DNA from: an uncultured Selenomonadales bacterium
GTDB lineage: Bacteria; Bacillota; Negativicutes; DSM-1736; Dendrosporobacteraceae
DNA: 64,000 nt
Direction: 5' to 3'
Assembly (NCBI GenBank): GCA_946407015.1
Contig: CAMJML010000006.1
Coordinates: 116,862 to 180,861, forward strand
Below the pieces are notes generated by a model. It did not search any database, was not told the DNA's origin, and saw nothing but the letters and a program-made list of their open reading frames with translations. Every line of letters begins with the position of its first letter. Within the stretch, counting starts at the first letter, position 1. This document shows, one piece after another, positions 51,256-60,094 of the stretch. Position numbers and translations under genes: made by a program.

Positions 51256-54200
51256 TGGGAGCCCTTTCAACCTTTATTAAGCGTCCCGTCTTTACTATGA
51301 TGCTGGTGCTGCTGCTCGTGGTATTTGGCGCGAGTGCATACCCCAGCCTTGGCCTTGACCTTTATCCGGACGTTGATTTTCCGCTAGTCAGCATTTCAGT
51401 TTCTTTTCCTGGTGCTTCACCGGAAGAGATGGAAAGCTTGGTCACCAAACCGATCGAGGACTCGGTCAGTTCGCTGTCCGGGATTAAGAATTTATCATCC
51501 GTCACGCGGGAAGGGGTGTCTCAGACCACCATTGAATTTGAGTTTGGCACAGACCCGAAACTAGCCGCCAATGAGGTCAGGGAGAAGGTGGCGGGGGCAC
51601 GCCGGAGACTTCCTGACGGAATTGATGAGCCAGTCGTTCAGCGGTTTGACATGTCGGCGCAGGCGATTGCTACCTTTAGCTTGGCTTCGGAGACCCGTAG
51701 TCCGGGTGAGATTCGCAAGCTGGCGACCGATATTGTCAAAGATGAGCTGCAGCGGATTGACGGCGTTGCCGATGTCACCATTTACGGTTCTTCAGACCGG
51801 GAAATTGGCATTGCGGTTGACGCCAATAAGCTGTCGGCTTATAAAATCTCGATGGCGCAAATTCTTGATGCCGTCAATAGCCAGAATTTAAATGCACCTG
51901 GGGGGAAAGTCTCCCAAAACGGCACACAACTGACGGTGCGGACCATCGGGAAATACCGGTCGGTTGCCGATATTCAGAATGTGATTGTGGCCAATCAGGA
52001 AGGCCGCCTCATTCGTTTGAGTGATGTCGCTACTGTGACCGACGGCTGGGCCGAAGAAACGGTTATGGCCCGGACAAACGGTTCCCCGAGTGTTCTGATT
52101 TCGGTACAAAAGCAATCAGGAACGAACACGGTCAATGTAGCCGATCAGGTCAAGAAAGCCGTTACCTCCATGCAGGAAAAGCTTCCGCCGGATGTCAAGG
52201 TTTCTGTGACTAACGACAGCTCGGTCTACATTAAAGACAGTGTCCATGACGTCTTGATGGCGCTGGTTTTTGGTGGCTTGCTGGCGGTTATCATTACCTT
52301 CCTGTTTTTGCAGAATACGCGAGCGACTTTAATTGGTGCGCTGGCTATTCCCACTTCGGTTATCGCAACCTTTTTCATGTTAAAAACCATGAATTTTACG
52401 TTAAATACCATGTCGCTGATGGGACTGAGTTTAGCGGTCGGTATTCTGATCGATGATGCCATCGTTGTCATTGAAAACATTTTCCGCCATATGGAACAAG
52501 GAAAGTCGGCATTTGAAGCAGCCCGGGACGGTACTTCCGAGATTGCCCTGGCTGTTCTGGCCACCACCTTATCTATCCTGGCCGTATTTGTGCCGGTTGG
52601 CAGCATGGGCGGCATTATTGGTCAGTATTTCAAACAGTTTGGTTTGACGGTCGCCTTTGCGGTTGCTTTCTCGCTCTTTGTTGCCCTTACGCTGACACCG
52701 ATGTTGTCGGCCCACTGGCTCAAACCCGAACACGGGCAGCACAGTGAATCAGGCGCAAAGCGCAGCAAGTTCAGACAGCTGCTGGATAAGTTCGAAGCCG
52801 GCTTCCAGGCGCTTCAGGAAAGTTATCGCAGGCTGCTGGCCTGGGCCCTGGAAAGACCAAAAAAACTGGTTGCCGTAGCAGTATTGTCGCTTTTTGCCAA
52901 CTTTTTACTCATGCCTTTTCTTGGCAGTGAGTTTCAGCCGTCTTATGATTCGGGAGAGTTCAGTATTACGCTTACGGCACCTGCCGGAACCTCACTGGAT
53001 AAAATGTACCAGATGATTGAACCGGTGGAAAAAATTGTGCTGGCTATCCCGGAAAAAGATATCTCTTATGTCACTATTGGCTCGGGCGGTTCCAATAAAG
53101 CCTCCATTGGGGTTAAATTGGTGCCAAGCAGCCAGCGTTCCCGTTCGATGAATCAAGTCATGGATGATCTGCGCCATGATTTGGCTCATGTCTCAGATCT
53201 CAAAGTGGTTGTCTCGACCAGCCAGGGGGCTGGCCGCGGCAACTCCAGCCCGGTGCAGATCGCCTTCCGAGGCGCAGAATTAGATGAACTCAATAAACTG
53301 GCGCAAGAATTAGCCGATGAGCTCAAAAAAGTGCCGGGCACTACCGATGTGGATATTTCCAGTGAGCAATCGGCACCGGAAGTTCAGGTCAACCTGGATA
53401 CACTGAAAATGAGTGATGCCGGACTGGACGCCTCTACGGTGGCCAACACCGTTCAAATGGCGTTTCTGGGCGGGACGACTCGCAATCAGTACAGTGCCGG
53501 GGACAAAGATTATCAGATCAGAGTACAGCTGGAAAACCAGAGCCGGACCAATCTGGCTGATGTCGATAATCTGCTCATTGCTTCCAAAAGCGGACAGTTT
53601 GTCCGGTTAGGTGATGTTGCGACGGTAGAGCTTTCTTCCGGTCCTACTCAGATTAACCGTGAAGCCCGCCAGCGGCAGGTCATTGTGTACTCCAATGTTG
53701 TGGGTGTATCAGCCGGTGATATCATGAACAAAGCCGAAGCCATTGCGAAAGAGATGAATCTGCCGACCGGTTACAGTTACCGTTTTGTCGGACAGGCGTC
53801 CACCATGCAGGATTCCTTCATGGAAATTGCAAAATCGCTGGCGTTGGCCATTGTGTTGATTTATATGGTACTGGCTGCCCAGTTTGAAAGCTTTATCCAT
53901 CCGTTTACCATTATGCTTTCGCTGCCATTTTCACTGACCGGTGCCATTTTAGGCCTCTTGATTGCAGGACAAACCATCAACATCATGTCGCTCATTGGGG
54001 TAATTATGCTGATGGGTCTTGTGACCAAAAATGCCATTCTGCTTGTGGACTATACCAACCAATTGCGCGAGCAGGGCAAAGACCTGATAGAAGCCTTGAT
54101 TGAAGCCGGCAGTGTGCGTTTGCGTCCTATTCTGATGACGACGGCGGCCATGATTTTTGGTATGCTGCCGATCGCACTGGGAATCGGGGCCGGCGCTGAA

Positions 54201-54341
54201 TTGCGCCAATCCATGGGAGTTGTGCTGGTTGGCGGTTTGATTACCTCGACCGTATTGACGCTGATTGTGGTTCCGCTCGTGTATTTACTGATTGACGGCA
54301 TGAAAGAGCGGTTTAATAAACGCCGTGCCGGCAATGCCTAG
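51255..54341 (+). CDS. RND-family multidrug efflux pump (AcrB/HAE1 type)
   Basis: 1028 residues, twelve transmembrane segments and two large periplasmic loops, the full AcrB layout. It opens with STFIKRPVFTMMLVLLLVVFG. The proton-relay Asp pair lies in TM4 (VGILIDDAIVVIENIFRH), and TM10-12 contain the GVIMLMGLVTKNAILLVDY motif. It exports drugs, dyes or lipids by proton exchange through an outer-membrane channel. No tolC-like gene follows, so the channel must be encoded elsewhere. The start overlaps the adaptor stop by one base. Confidence 0.95.
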   Translation: MGALSTFIKRPVFTMMLVLLLVVFGASAYPSLGLDLYPDVDFPLVSISVSFPGASPEEMESLVTKPIEDSVSSLSGIKNLSSVTREGVSQTTIEFEFGTDPKLAANEVREKVAGARRRLPDGIDEPVVQRFDMSAQAIATFSLASETRSPGEIRKLATDIVKDELQRIDGVADVTIYGSSDREIGIAVDANKLSAYKISMAQILDAVNSQNLNAPGGKVSQNGTQLTVRTIGKYRSVADIQNVIVANQEGRLIRLSDVATVTDGWAEETVMARTNGSPSVLISVQKQSGTNTVNVADQVKKAVTSMQEKLPPDVKVSVTNDSSVYIKDSVHDVLMALVFGGLLAVIITFLFLQNTRATLIGALAIPTSVIATFFMLKTMNFTLNTMSLMGLSLAVGILIDDAIVVIENIFRHMEQGKSAFEAARDGTSEIALAVLATTLSILAVFVPVGSMGGIIGQYFKQFGLTVAFAVAFSLFVALTLTPMLSAHWLKPEHGQHSESGAKRSKFRQLLDKFEAGFQALQESYRRLLAWALERPKKLVAVAVLSLFANFLLMPFLGSEFQPSYDSGEFSITLTAPAGTSLDKMYQMIEPVEKIVLAIPEKDISYVTIGSGGSNKASIGVKLVPSSQRSRSMNQVMDDLRHDLAHVSDLKVVVSTSQGAGRGNSSPVQIAFRGAELDELNKLAQELADELKKVPGTTDVDISSEQSAPEVQVNLDTLKMSDAGLDASTVANTVQMAFLGGTTRNQYSAGDKDYQIRVQLENQSRTNLADVDNLLIASKSGQFVRLGDVATVELSSGPTQINREARQRQVIVYSNVVGVSAGDIMNKAEAIAKEMNLPTGYSYRFVGQASTMQDSFMEIAKSLALAIVLIYMVLAAQFESFIHPFTIMLSLPFSLTGAILGLLIAGQTINIMSLIGVIMLMGLVTKNAILLVDYTNQLREQGKDLIEALIEAGSVRLRPILMTTAAMIFGMLPIALGIGAGAELRQSMGVVLVGGLITSTVLTLIVVPLVYLLIDGMKERFNKRRAGNA

Positions 54342-54360
54342 TCAGCCATCGCTTCCGGTT

Positions 54361-54408
54361 AACCTGCCTGTAAAGTCGATAAGGACTTTACAGGCAGGTT
54401 TTATTTTT
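54361..54408 (+). terminator. Intrinsic terminator of the RND operon
   Basis: AACCTGCCTGTAAAGTC pairs with GACTTTACAGGCAGGTT (one base offset) and is followed by TTATTTTT. Confidence 0.85.
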
Positions 54409-54499
54409 AAGTAAGAAAAATTTGCACTCCCGGCTGGAATTGACTATGATGGACATATCGTGTGATATTTTTCCAATGATTTGTAAGGAGCGTGAGAAG

Positions 54500-55795
54500 T
54501 TGACGTCAATGCATTTTAACTATCAGGTTGACGATCGTTTGCCAGTCCGGGAGACTGTCTTATATGGGCTGCAGTGGTTATTGATTGTCGTTCCGTTGGT
54601 CCTGATTCTGGGGCAGGTAGGAGCCGCTTTGCATGACTTCCAGCATCCCGAACTGCAGTTGCTTTATTTGCAAAAAGTATTTTTTACAACAGGAATGACG
54701 CTGCTGGTGCAATTGCTGTGGGGTCATAAGCTGCCGGTGATTGTCGGGCCGGCATCGATTCTCCTGCTGGGGATTATCGTCAATGCCGGGGCTCCGGATG
54801 CCGTCTATTCGGCGATTGCCCTCTGTGGCCTGCTGCTGTCCTTGCTGGCTGCTGCGGGCTGGCTCAAACGGCTGAGCGCTTTTTTTACGGCGCGAATTAT
54901 TGGTATTGTGTTACTGTTGATTTCGTTTACTTTGCTGCCCACGGTCCTGCAGTTCATTACAGCCGGCCCGGATTTTTCCTTTGGCAAGGGCGTTTTTGCG
55001 GTCGGACTGGTGCTGGCCATGCTGGCCGGTCAAAAGTTTCTGCCCGGATTACTGCGCAACACTATTGTGGTCTGGGCACTGCTGGCCGGAAGCGTCCTCT
55101 ACTATGTGCTGTTTCAGCCATCCATGCCGGTTCTTGTAACACCGGCTTCCAGTATGCTAATGCTGCAATCGGTTGCACCGTCCGTTACTTTTGAGTGGCC
55201 AGTCGTCCTTTCGTTCCTGTTCTGCTTTATGGCGCTGACCGCCAATGACTTAGGTTCGGTGCAGACAACCGCTTCACTGGTGGGGAAAACGGATGGAGAA
55301 CAGCGGACTAAACGGGGGCTGGTATTTACCGGCTTGGGAAATGTGCTGGCCGGAGTTTTGGGAGTCATCGGACCGGTCAATTATTCATTGAGCACCGGGG
55401 CGATTCTAGCCACAGGCTGTGCTTCCCGTTATCCCTTAATCGTAGCGGCAATCCTTTTAATCCTGCTGGCTTTCATTCCGGCGGTGATCCAGGCGTTTGC
55501 CTTTATTCCCACTGTTGTGGTGGGTGCCCTGTTGTTTTTTATGCTGTGCTCACAAATTGCCGGCGGACTGGGTGTGTTAAGTACTTGTTTGTCGCCGTAC
55601 CGCTTTGAGACCGGGATTGTGATCGGTGTTCCTATTCTGTTAGGGACTTGCATTGCCTTTCTGCCAGCCCAGCTGGCAGCGACCATACCGCTTTTATGGC
55701 GCCCGCTGGTTACAAATGGCTTTGTTGTCGGGGTTACCACCGCTATCTTCCTGGAAAGAATACTGCTGCCTAAAGAAAAAAGCTCACCACAGTGA
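54500..55795 (+). CDS. NCS2-family nucleobase permease (xanthine/uracil type)
   Basis: 431 residues from TTG 54500, with AAGGAG nine bases upstream; ATG 54509 is an alternative. About twelve to fourteen transmembrane segments. NCS2-like blocks are LPVIVGPASILLLG near TM3 and MALTANDLGSVQTTASLVG near TM8, with the polar substrate motif following in GPVNYSLSTGAILATGCASRYP. The sequence is divergent from PbuX/UraA/PbuG, so the substrate (purine, uracil or another heterocycle) is open. It is convergent with an aminotransferase. Confidence 0.83.
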   Translation: MTSMHFNYQVDDRLPVRETVLYGLQWLLIVVPLVLILGQVGAALHDFQHPELQLLYLQKVFFTTGMTLLVQLLWGHKLPVIVGPASILLLGIIVNAGAPDAVYSAIALCGLLLSLLAAAGWLKRLSAFFTARIIGIVLLLISFTLLPTVLQFITAGPDFSFGKGVFAVGLVLAMLAGQKFLPGLLRNTIVVWALLAGSVLYYVLFQPSMPVLVTPASSMLMLQSVAPSVTFEWPVVLSFLFCFMALTANDLGSVQTTASLVGKTDGEQRTKRGLVFTGLGNVLAGVLGVIGPVNYSLSTGAILATGCASRYPLIVAAILLILLAFIPAVIQAFAFIPTVVVGALLFFMLCSQIAGGLGVLSTCLSPYRFETGIVIGVPILLGTCIAFLPAQLAATIPLLWRPLVTNGFVVGVTTAIFLERILLPKEKSSPQ

Positions 55796-55804
55796 GCTTT
55801 TTTG
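55776..55804. terminator. Bidirectional terminator
   Basis: AAAAAGCTCAC pairs with GTGAGCTTTTT; its left arm overlaps the end of the permease gene. Confidence 0.8.
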
Positions 55805-55830
55805 CTGTCAAAGAATTGGTTGTTTGGTTT

Positions 55831-57018
55831 TTAGCGTTCGATGGCCTGTTGAATTTGCTGAAGGCCTTTGAGGATGTTTTCCCGCGAGGTGGCATAGGAA
55901 AAACGCAGATATTCATGAGGATCGTCCGCGGTTTTGCTGCCAAAGGCAGTACCTGCCAGTACGGCGACATCAGCCTGATAGAGCAGGTATTGCTGCAGTT
56001 CTTTCGAGCTTTTAAAGCCAAGCTTTTGGCAGGCCAGCGTGACATTAGGGTAGGCATAAAAAGCTCCTGCCGGTACTTTGCAGGAAAAGCCGGTAATGGC
56101 ATTAAGCCCGCTTACAATCAAGTCGCGGCGGGCACGGAACTCGGCCAGCATACGTTCTACCGAGTCCTGCGGGCCGGTCAGGGCTTCAATACCGGCATAT
56201 TGAATAAATGTATTGGTGCAGGATTCGCAGTTGGTTTCCAGACGGGTCAAATGCTCAGCCAGCGACTCATTCATAACCCCATAGCCTAAGCGCCAGCCGG
56301 TCATGGCATAGGTTTTTGAGAAGCCGTCCAAAATGATGGTCCGCTCTTTCATGCCAGGCAGTGAGCTGATACTTAAAAAATCGCCGGAGTAAATCAGGCG
56401 GCTGTAGATTTCATCCGACAGGACCCATAGGTCGTGTTCAATGGCAAGCCGGGCAATCGCTTCAAGGTTTTCTCTGGTTAATACGCCTCCGGTAGGATTC
56501 TGAGGACTGTTGAGAATGATGAGCTTAGTTTTCGGGGTAATCAGTTTTTTAAACTCGTGAATATTGAAGGTAAAGTTTTTTTCTTCGACGAGTGAGGCTG
56601 GGACCGGGATACCGCCGACAAACCGGATGACCGATTCGTAAATTGGAAAACCGGGATTGGGATAAATGACTTCGTCCCCGGGATTGACCAAGGCATGAAT
56701 GGTATAATATATCACCGGCTTACCGCCAGGCATGACCACCACTTCATTGGCGTGGACCGGGATGGACCGGCTGGTCGCTATGTATTGAGCAATGGCTTCC
56801 CGTAACGGCAAAATTCCATTGGACGGACCGTAATGTGTACTGTTGTTGCTGAGTGCGGCCATACAGGCTTGCTTAATGTTGTCCGGAGTATCGAAATCCG
56901 GTTCACCAATGGCAAAGCTAATAATCTCACGGCCGCTGGCTTTCAGTTTATTGACCTCAGCCAACACTTCAAAGGCATTTTCCATTCCGAGCTGACTTAA
57001 ACGGTGAGCAATTTTCAC
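55831..57018 (-). CDS. Class I/II aminotransferase (aspartate-aminotransferase-like)
   Basis: 395 residues of fold-type I, subgroup I-gamma aminotransferases. SFAIGEPDFDTPDNIKQA is the N-terminal substrate-binding loop. NPTGGVLTRE and SDEIYSRLIY follow, and the PLP lysine sits in DGFSKTYAMTGWRLGYGVM. The substrate could be aspartate, an aromatic amino acid or alanine; I cannot decide from sequence. It is monocistronic and divergent from yitT. Confidence 0.9.
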   Translation of the reverse strand: MKIAHRLSQLGMENAFEVLAEVNKLKASGREIISFAIGEPDFDTPDNIKQACMAALSNNSTHYGPSNGILPLREAIAQYIATSRSIPVHANEVVVMPGGKPVIYYTIHALVNPGDEVIYPNPGFPIYESVIRFVGGIPVPASLVEEKNFTFNIHEFKKLITPKTKLIILNSPQNPTGGVLTRENLEAIARLAIEHDLWVLSDEIYSRLIYSGDFLSISSLPGMKERTIILDGFSKTYAMTGWRLGYGVMNESLAEHLTRLETNCESCTNTFIQYAGIEALTGPQDSVERMLAEFRARRDLIVSGLNAITGFSCKVPAGAFYAYPNVTLACQKLGFKSSKELQQYLLYQADVAVLAGTAFGSKTADDPHEYLRFSYATSRENILKGLQQIQQAIER

Positions 57019-57143
57019 ATACAGCCCCTCCCTATTTTTCCATCTTTAGGTATAAGAGTTTGTCTGATTCTTATTTTAACACAGCCGCTAATTTTACTAA
57101 ATGGTTCAAGTATGTTAAAATAAAAAGCAAAGGAGGTGGCTGG

Positions 57144-58004
57144 ATGCCCAAAAAACAGAATAAAACAGTCGCATATGCAAAAAAGTACATCATGCTCTTT
57201 CTAGGTACGATTATCACTGCCATCGGCCTAGAAATCTTTCTTGTTCCGAACAATATCATCGATGGCGGCATTATTGGTATCTCTATTATGTTGAGTCACA
57301 TCACCCAAATGCCTCTTGGAATGTTTATCGTTCTTTTGAACCTGCCGTTTTTGTATCTTGGGTATATGCAAATCGGGAAGACTTTTACGATATCAACCCT
57401 CTTTGCCGTTTTGTCACTGGCATACTGGGTATCGTTTTTTCTTCCCATTCCTGGACTTACCCAAGATTTATTTTTAGCAGCGGTATTTGGCGGAATTATC
57501 ATTGGCGTCGGTGTGGGCTTGATCATCCGCTACGGAGGCTCGTTGGATGGAACGGAGATTGTGGCTATCATTCTGGATAAACGAACCAGCTTTTCGGTTG
57601 GCGAAATGGTTATGTTCATGAACCTGTTTATCCTGGGATCAGCCGGTTTGGTATTTGGCTGGAACAATGCTATGTATTCCCTGGTTGCTTACTTTATTGC
57701 GGCAAAGGTTATTGATGTGGTGATTGAAGGTCTGGATGAGTCAAAAGGGGTTATGATTGTTACGGACTTTCCCGAAGAAATTGCCGATGCGCTTATGGCC
57801 CGGCTGGGACGGGGAGTTACGGTCTTTCATGGCGAAGGCGGTTATACCGGTGAGCCGAAAAAAGTGTTATATTCAGTGGTTACCAGGCTGGAGGTTGCTA
57901 AGCTTAAGCTGATTGTGCAGGAAAAAGATGAAAATGCTTTTGTGACCATAAGCGAAGTCCATGATGTCATGGGCGGACGGGTTAAGAAAAAAGCGATTCA
58001 CTAA
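57144..58004 (+). CDS. YitT-family membrane protein with DUF2179 domain
   Basis: 286 residues from ATG 57144, with AAAGGAGGTG upstream. Five or six transmembrane segments (about 10-200: IIDGGIIGISIMLSH, GLIIRYGGSLDGTEI). A cytoplasmic DUF2179 ligand-binding-like domain (about 210-280, GRGVTVFHGEGGYTGEPKKVLYSVV) follows. YitT proteins are widespread in Firmicutes with no settled function. Confidence 0.92.
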   Translation: MPKKQNKTVAYAKKYIMLFLGTIITAIGLEIFLVPNNIIDGGIIGISIMLSHITQMPLGMFIVLLNLPFLYLGYMQIGKTFTISTLFAVLSLAYWVSFFLPIPGLTQDLFLAAVFGGIIIGVGVGLIIRYGGSLDGTEIVAIILDKRTSFSVGEMVMFMNLFILGSAGLVFGWNNAMYSLVAYFIAAKVIDVVIEGLDESKGVMIVTDFPEEIADALMARLGRGVTVFHGEGGYTGEPKKVLYSVVTRLEVAKLKLIVQEKDENAFVTISEVHDVMGGRVKKKAIH

Positions 58005-58038
58005 TACCCTGTCCGGCTTTATTGCCTGCCAGCATAAA

Positions 58039-58077
58039 GAGAGCACAGATTGCAGTGAAACAATCTGTACTCTTTTT
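58039..58077 (+). terminator. Intrinsic terminator of the yitT-like gene
   Basis: AGAGCACAGATTG pairs with CAATCTGTACTCT (one mismatch) and is followed by TTTTT. Confidence 0.75.
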
Positions 58078-58095
58078 AGGTAGCTAACGCTCTAC

Positions 58096-58146
58096 CTAAA
58101 AAAACACGGCTGATTGACGGTTTGTAACCGGTCAATCAGCCGTGTT
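58096..58146 (-). terminator. Intrinsic terminator of the ABC-F gene
   Basis: On the minus strand AACACGGCTGATTGACCGG pairs with CCGTCAATCAGCCGTGTT, followed by TTTTT. Confidence 0.8.
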
Positions 58147-58151
58147 GTGCT

Positions 58152-59708
58152 TTACACGATTTTGGTGGTCCATTCCTCAACATTCCAAATAGCAGTGACC
58201 CAATCTTCGTAAAAATCCGGTTCATGGGATACCAGTAACACCGTTCCTTTAAAGTCAATCAGTGCTCTTTTTAATTCAGCTTTGGCTTCAACGTCCAAAT
58301 GATTGGTCGGCTCGTCAAGGATGAGCCAGTTAATATCCTTAAGCATGAGTTTGCAAAGACGGACTTTGGCATTTTCGCCACCGCTCAATACCATCATTTT
58401 GCTGGTAATATGCTCATTGGTTAAGCCGCAGCGCGCTAAGGCGGCCCGTACTTCGAAGTTGGTCATTCCGGGGTATTCGTTCCATACTTCTTCAATGGCC
58501 GTATTATGGTTATCGCGGCTGCTTTCTTGTTCAAAGTAACCGGGGAACAGATAATCGCCCAATTCAACTTTTCCGGAAACCGGTGGAATTTTGCCCATTA
58601 GCGTTTTTAGCAGCGTGGTTTTTCCCAGCCCATTTACGCCGCGAATCGCAACTTTTTGGCCACGCTCCAATACAAAACTAACCGGCTTGGTTAAAGGCTC
58701 GTCATAGCCTAGTACTAGGTCAATAGCTTCGACAACATTGCGTCCCGGTGTTCTGGCTTCGGTAAATTTGAAGCTAGGCTTGGGTTTTTCCCGTGGTTTT
58801 TCGAGAATCTCCATTTTGTCCAACTGTTTCTGGCGGCTATTGGCCATGCCGCGGGTGGCAACCCGGGCTTTGTTGCGGGCCACAAAATCTTCTAAACGGT
58901 CAATTTCCTGCTGCTGCCGTTCATAAGCACGCAGCTCCTGACTCTTTTTGATGGAATGAAGCTGCTGGAACTGCTCGTAGTTGCCGGTATACCGGGTTAA
59001 TATGGTATTTTCCACATGGTAAATGACATTGACGACGTCATTAAGAAAAGGGATATCATGGGATACCAGGATAAAACTGTTTTCATAATTTTTCAGGTAA
59101 TTCTTGAGCCATTCAATGTGTTCAACATCCAAGTAGTTGGTCGGCTCGTCTAAGATCAAAATTGTTGGATTCTGCAGCAGCAGCTTGGTTAAGAGCACTT
59201 TGGTCCGCTGGCCGCCGCTGAGATCGGCGACGTCCTTTTCCAGTCCAATCGCTCCGAGGCCTAAGCCGTTTGCCACTTCATTAATTTTGGCATCAATGGT
59301 ATAAAAGCCATTGTGTTCAAGCATATCTTGAATTTCGCCCACGTCTTCCATCATTTTATCTAATTCTTCAGGTGTGGCGTCACCCATTTTATCGTAAATG
59401 CCCAGCATCTCGGCTTCCAGTTCAAACATGCCGTTAAACGCTTCCTGTAAAGCCTCACGAATGGTTTTTCCTTTGGTTAATACCGAGTGCTGATCCAGAT
59501 AGCCAACCGTTACCCGGTTGGACCACTCTACTTTGCCTTCATCCGGAGTGAGCTGGCCGGTTATAATATTCAAAAACGTCGATTTTCCTTCGCCATTCGC
59601 ACCGATCAGGCCAACATGCTCTCCTTTGAGAAGGCGAAAAGAGGCGTTTTCTAAAATGCTTCGGGCTCCAAAGCCGTGAGATACGTTTTCTACGGTTAAT
59701 ACACTCAT
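58152..59708 (-). CDS. ABC-F family ribosome-associated ATPase
   Basis: 518 residues with two ABC domains and no membrane segment. NBD1: Walker A GANGEGKST, signature LSGGQRTKVLLTKLL, Walker B ILILDEPTNYLD. The P-site-tRNA-interacting linker (about 240-310) contains RQQQEIDRLEDFVARNKARV. NBD2: Walker A GVNGLGKTT, signature LSGGENAKVRLCKLM and LILDEPTNHLD. It looks closest to the YkpA/YbiT group. ABC-F proteins act on stalled ribosomes or protect them from antibiotics. Confidence 0.92.
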   Translation of the reverse strand: MSVLTVENVSHGFGARSILENASFRLLKGEHVGLIGANGEGKSTFLNIITGQLTPDEGKVEWSNRVTVGYLDQHSVLTKGKTIREALQEAFNGMFELEAEMLGIYDKMGDATPEELDKMMEDVGEIQDMLEHNGFYTIDAKINEVANGLGLGAIGLEKDVADLSGGQRTKVLLTKLLLQNPTILILDEPTNYLDVEHIEWLKNYLKNYENSFILVSHDIPFLNDVVNVIYHVENTILTRYTGNYEQFQQLHSIKKSQELRAYERQQQEIDRLEDFVARNKARVATRGMANSRQKQLDKMEILEKPREKPKPSFKFTEARTPGRNVVEAIDLVLGYDEPLTKPVSFVLERGQKVAIRGVNGLGKTTLLKTLMGKIPPVSGKVELGDYLFPGYFEQESSRDNHNTAIEEVWNEYPGMTNFEVRAALARCGLTNEHITSKMMVLSGGENAKVRLCKLMLKDINWLILDEPTNHLDVEAKAELKRALIDFKGTVLLVSHEPDFYEDWVTAIWNVEEWTTKIV

Positions 59709-59965
59709 TTATTGTCACCTGCTGTATAATAGTTTCTATTGTAGTCTAGCCGATAACGGCGCCTAAAGCAATTCCTTTTGTTTTTATTTTCTGCTGATAA
59801 GAGCTTGCCAAGTTTAGCGGATTTCCTTTTAATGGAATGCGGCACGCTGGAGACAGTCCTGCTCGAGGGGCTTATCCATTTCTGTGTTGTGGGGCGGAGC
59901 AATTCTCCCACATTCAGCCGCAAATATTAGGAAAATATCCACAAAAACATTTGGGCCAATTGTCC
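59709..59965. other. Intergenic stretch without recognised feature
   Basis: The first 60 bases hold the ABC-F ribosome site and probable promoter on the minus strand. I see no ORF, repeat or RNA family in the rest. Confidence 0.5.
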
Positions 59966-59994
59966 TTGACAAGGCGTATTCTGCACAGTAAAAT
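59966..59994 (+). promoter_or_regulatory. Strong sigma-A promoter of the EAL gene
   Basis: TTGACA at 59966-59971 and TAAAAT at 59989-59994 with a 17-base spacer. Confidence 0.8.
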
Positions 59995-60025
59995 GTAGCC
60001 AAAAACATAAAATGCGATGTCGATG

Positions 60026-60071
60026 AAGACAATCTAGCTGATAGAGGCTTAGTTTGTCTTTTTTTATTTTT
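60026..60071 (+). terminator. Terminator-like hairpin in the leader of the EAL gene (possible attenuator)
   Basis: AAGACAA (60026-60032) pairs with TTGTCTT (60054-60060), with inner CTA/TAG pairing, followed by TTTTTATTTTT. It stands between a strong promoter and the start codon 24 bases later, so expression must depend on read-through. Confidence 0.65.
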
Positions 60072-60094
60072 ACACGCATTTGGGGCGGAACATC

